Below are positions 62,664 through 64,000 of a stretch of 64,000 nt of DNA, piece after piece. The stretch lies in the NCBI RefSeq assembly GCF_963662805.1, contig NZ_OY759862.1, forward strand, positions 1-64,000, read 5' to 3'. The notes beneath the pieces are model-generated. The model was given only the letters and a program-made list of their open reading frames with translations, was not told where the DNA came from and searched no databases. A program made the position numbers and the translations under genes. The first letter of the stretch is position 1; each line of letters begins with the position of its first letter. Source of the stretch: an uncultured Cohaesibacter sp. GTDB taxonomy: Bacteria; Pseudomonadota; Alphaproteobacteria; Rhizobiales; Cohaesibacteraceae.

Positions 62664-64000
62664 CCCATCAGCAGATGCTGCGGGGGATGACCCGTATCTT
62701 CGTTGCCCGTCCCATTCTCGCCTTCGTTCTCAACCTGCTCATCATCATTGCCGGCTTCGCGGCAATCATGGGCGTTGAAGTCCGCGAGATGCCAGATGTC
62801 GATAGGCCGTCCCTGTCCGTGCGTAGTACCTACGAGGGGCGCGTCGGCTCAGGTCGTTGATCAAGGAAGTGACATCGGTTCTGGAAGACGCCTTTGGGGG
62901 TTCTCGATGGCATCAAAGCCATTTTCTTCCACTTCCAGTTATGGCAGCAGTCGCATTACCCTCGACCTCAACAGCGATGCCGACGTGGACATTGCGGCCA
63001 ATGAGGCCCGCGAGATCGTCTCCCAGACCATGCGTCAGTTGCCCGACGATATCGAGGATCCGACGGTCCGAAAAAGTGACGCGGACGCCGACCCGATCAT
63101 CCGGCTTGCTCTGTCTGGCAGTCAGAGCCTTGCAGAGCTCACCTCCCTTGCTGAGGGTATGATCACCGACCGGCTAAATCTTGTTGAAGGTATTGCCGAA
63201 ATCACCGTCACCGGGTCGCAGGCAAAGGAATTCCGCATTACGGTCTCCATGCCTTCGCTGCTCGCACGGGGGCTGACCTTCGATGACGTCTCGACCACGC
63301 TCAAGACCCTGCGCAACGACTATGCGCTTGGCTCCGTCGACAGCGATTACCAGCTCGACCATCCTGCGCTCGGTCAGCCCCGGACGTAACCGCCGAAATG
63401 GTGGGCAACCTCAGGATCAACGCCCACGACTTACGTCTCTGACATCGCCGATGTTCAATTGACGGCAGAAGAAACCACCCAGTTTGCTCGCGTCAATGGC
63501 CGCCCGTCCATCGGGATTGACATCGTGCGCCAGTCGGTCGGCAACACACTGACCATCTCGCAGGACGTGCGCAAGGCCGTCGTCGAGCTGCAACAGCAAT
63601 TGCCCGACAATGTCAACCTTGTCATCACGACCGATGACGGCATCTTCATTCAAGGTTCCATCGAGGAAGTCAGCAAATCGATCCTCATGGCCATCGGCAT
63701 CGTGATCGTGGTGATCTTCCTGTTCCTCAGGTCCTGGCGGGCAACGCTGATCCCGGCGGTTGCCATTCCGGTTGCCCTGATCGGGACCATCGCGGCCATC
63801 TGGATCGTCGGCTTCTCCATCAACACGATCAGCCTTCTGGCGCTCGTGCTGGCTACCGGGATGGTGGTCGATGACGCGATTGTTGTGGTCGAGAATATTG
63901 TGCGCCGCCGCCATGAGGGCGAGGGGGCCTCGCCTTGCTGCCATCACCGGCTCTAATGAGGTTTTCTTCGCGGTCATTTCGACCACGGCGACCCCTTGCT
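62660..64000 (+). CDS. RND efflux transporter, HAE-1 type (partial, frameshifted)
   Basis: The start of an inner-membrane proton-driven efflux pump that continues beyond the window. ATG 62660 begins a first helix (PILAFVLNLLIIIAGFAAIMGV) and the family's V-R-E-M-P-D-V-D-R-P. Periplasmic porter pieces follow (LDLNSDADVDIAANEAREIVSQTMRQLPDD, ITVTGSQAKEFRITV, GRPSIGIDIVRQSVGNTL). Then come helix 2 onward (SILMAIGIVIVVIFLFLRSWRATLIPAVAIPVALIG) and motif GMVVDDAIVVVEN. At least six frame breaks are present, several being one extra base in a homopolymer (near 62835, 62867, 62893, 62925). Substrate unknown. Confidence 0.85.

Noticed and set aside
1..64000. CRISPR arrays, insertion sequences, rRNA genes, toxin-antitoxin or phage modules
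   Set aside because: I looked for regularly spaced repeats, transposase motifs, rRNA segments and phage structural genes and saw none.

Overview
The window reads as two unrelated bacterial genomes joined end to end. Bases 1 to about 12,760 look like a Desulfovibrio-type deltaproteobacterium (Desulfovibrionaceae): the start of the dcw cluster (mraZ-rsmH), two cyclic-di-GMP phosphodiesterases, a shikimate kinase, a cysteine-cluster protein, a cyclic-nucleotide-type sensor protein, tRNA-Ser(GCU), an AI-2E-type permease and a hybrid sensor kinase. From about 12,850 to the end the genes are alphaproteobacterial (probably Hyphomicrobiales; genus not determined). The evidence is a C4-pathway hemA, fixLJ-fixK, ccoNOQP, fixGHIS, DUF2336 and an alphaproteobacterial fad operon. 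At the join an acyl-CoA dehydrogenase gene lacks its whole N-terminal half, and there is no transposase, integrase or repeat there. An assembly or read chimera is therefore more likely than gene transfer.

Sequence quality is uneven. Nearly every long gene of the left segment, and everything after about 61.88 kb, carries frame breaks. Where they can be resolved, most are single-base gains or losses in homopolymers. The stretch 12.85-61.88 kb is clean apart from one break in an AbrB-family transporter gene.

Layout of the alphaproteobacterial part. 12.8-17.3 kb: beta-oxidation operon (fadE remnant, thiolase, FadB-type multifunctional enzyme). 17.3-23.8 kb: Nudix hydrolase, ZntB/CorA-type channel, DsbA-fold isomerase, DUF2336 protein, periplasmic coiled-coil protein, thioesterase, EEP-family hydrolase. 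24.4-28.8 kb: NarL-type regulator facing a 1185-residue SSS-type hybrid kinase, resembling CrbR/CrbS. 29-35.4 kb: aminotransferase, FixL, FixJ, FixK, HemN. 35.4-39.6 kb: DUF900 lipoprotein, prolyl iminopeptidase, cupin, AbrB transporter. 40.1-48.7 kb: ccoNOQP, then ccoG/fixG, fixH, ccoI/fixI, ccoS/fixS. 48.7-52 kb: small membrane protein, DedA, LysE, hemA. 52.3-61.2 kb: B12-type radical SAM protein, CheY-like protein, RecD-like helicase, TetR regulator, DegT-fold protein lacking its lysine, RpiR regulator, a BKACE-like protein lacking its metal histidines, Nudix hydrolase. 61.4 kb to the end: RND efflux adaptor and pump, running off the window.

The coherent system is low-oxygen respiration. 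FixL keeps the heme-binding His and the distal Arg, FixJ and FixK relay the signal, and TTGA-N6-TCAA boxes lie upstream of ccoN and hemN. The regulated products are the cbb3 oxidase, its assembly and copper-loading proteins, and oxygen-independent heme synthesis. This is a known circuit. The less explained items are the B12 radical SAM/CheY pair and the two enzyme-fold proteins at 57-60.5 kb that have lost key catalytic residues.
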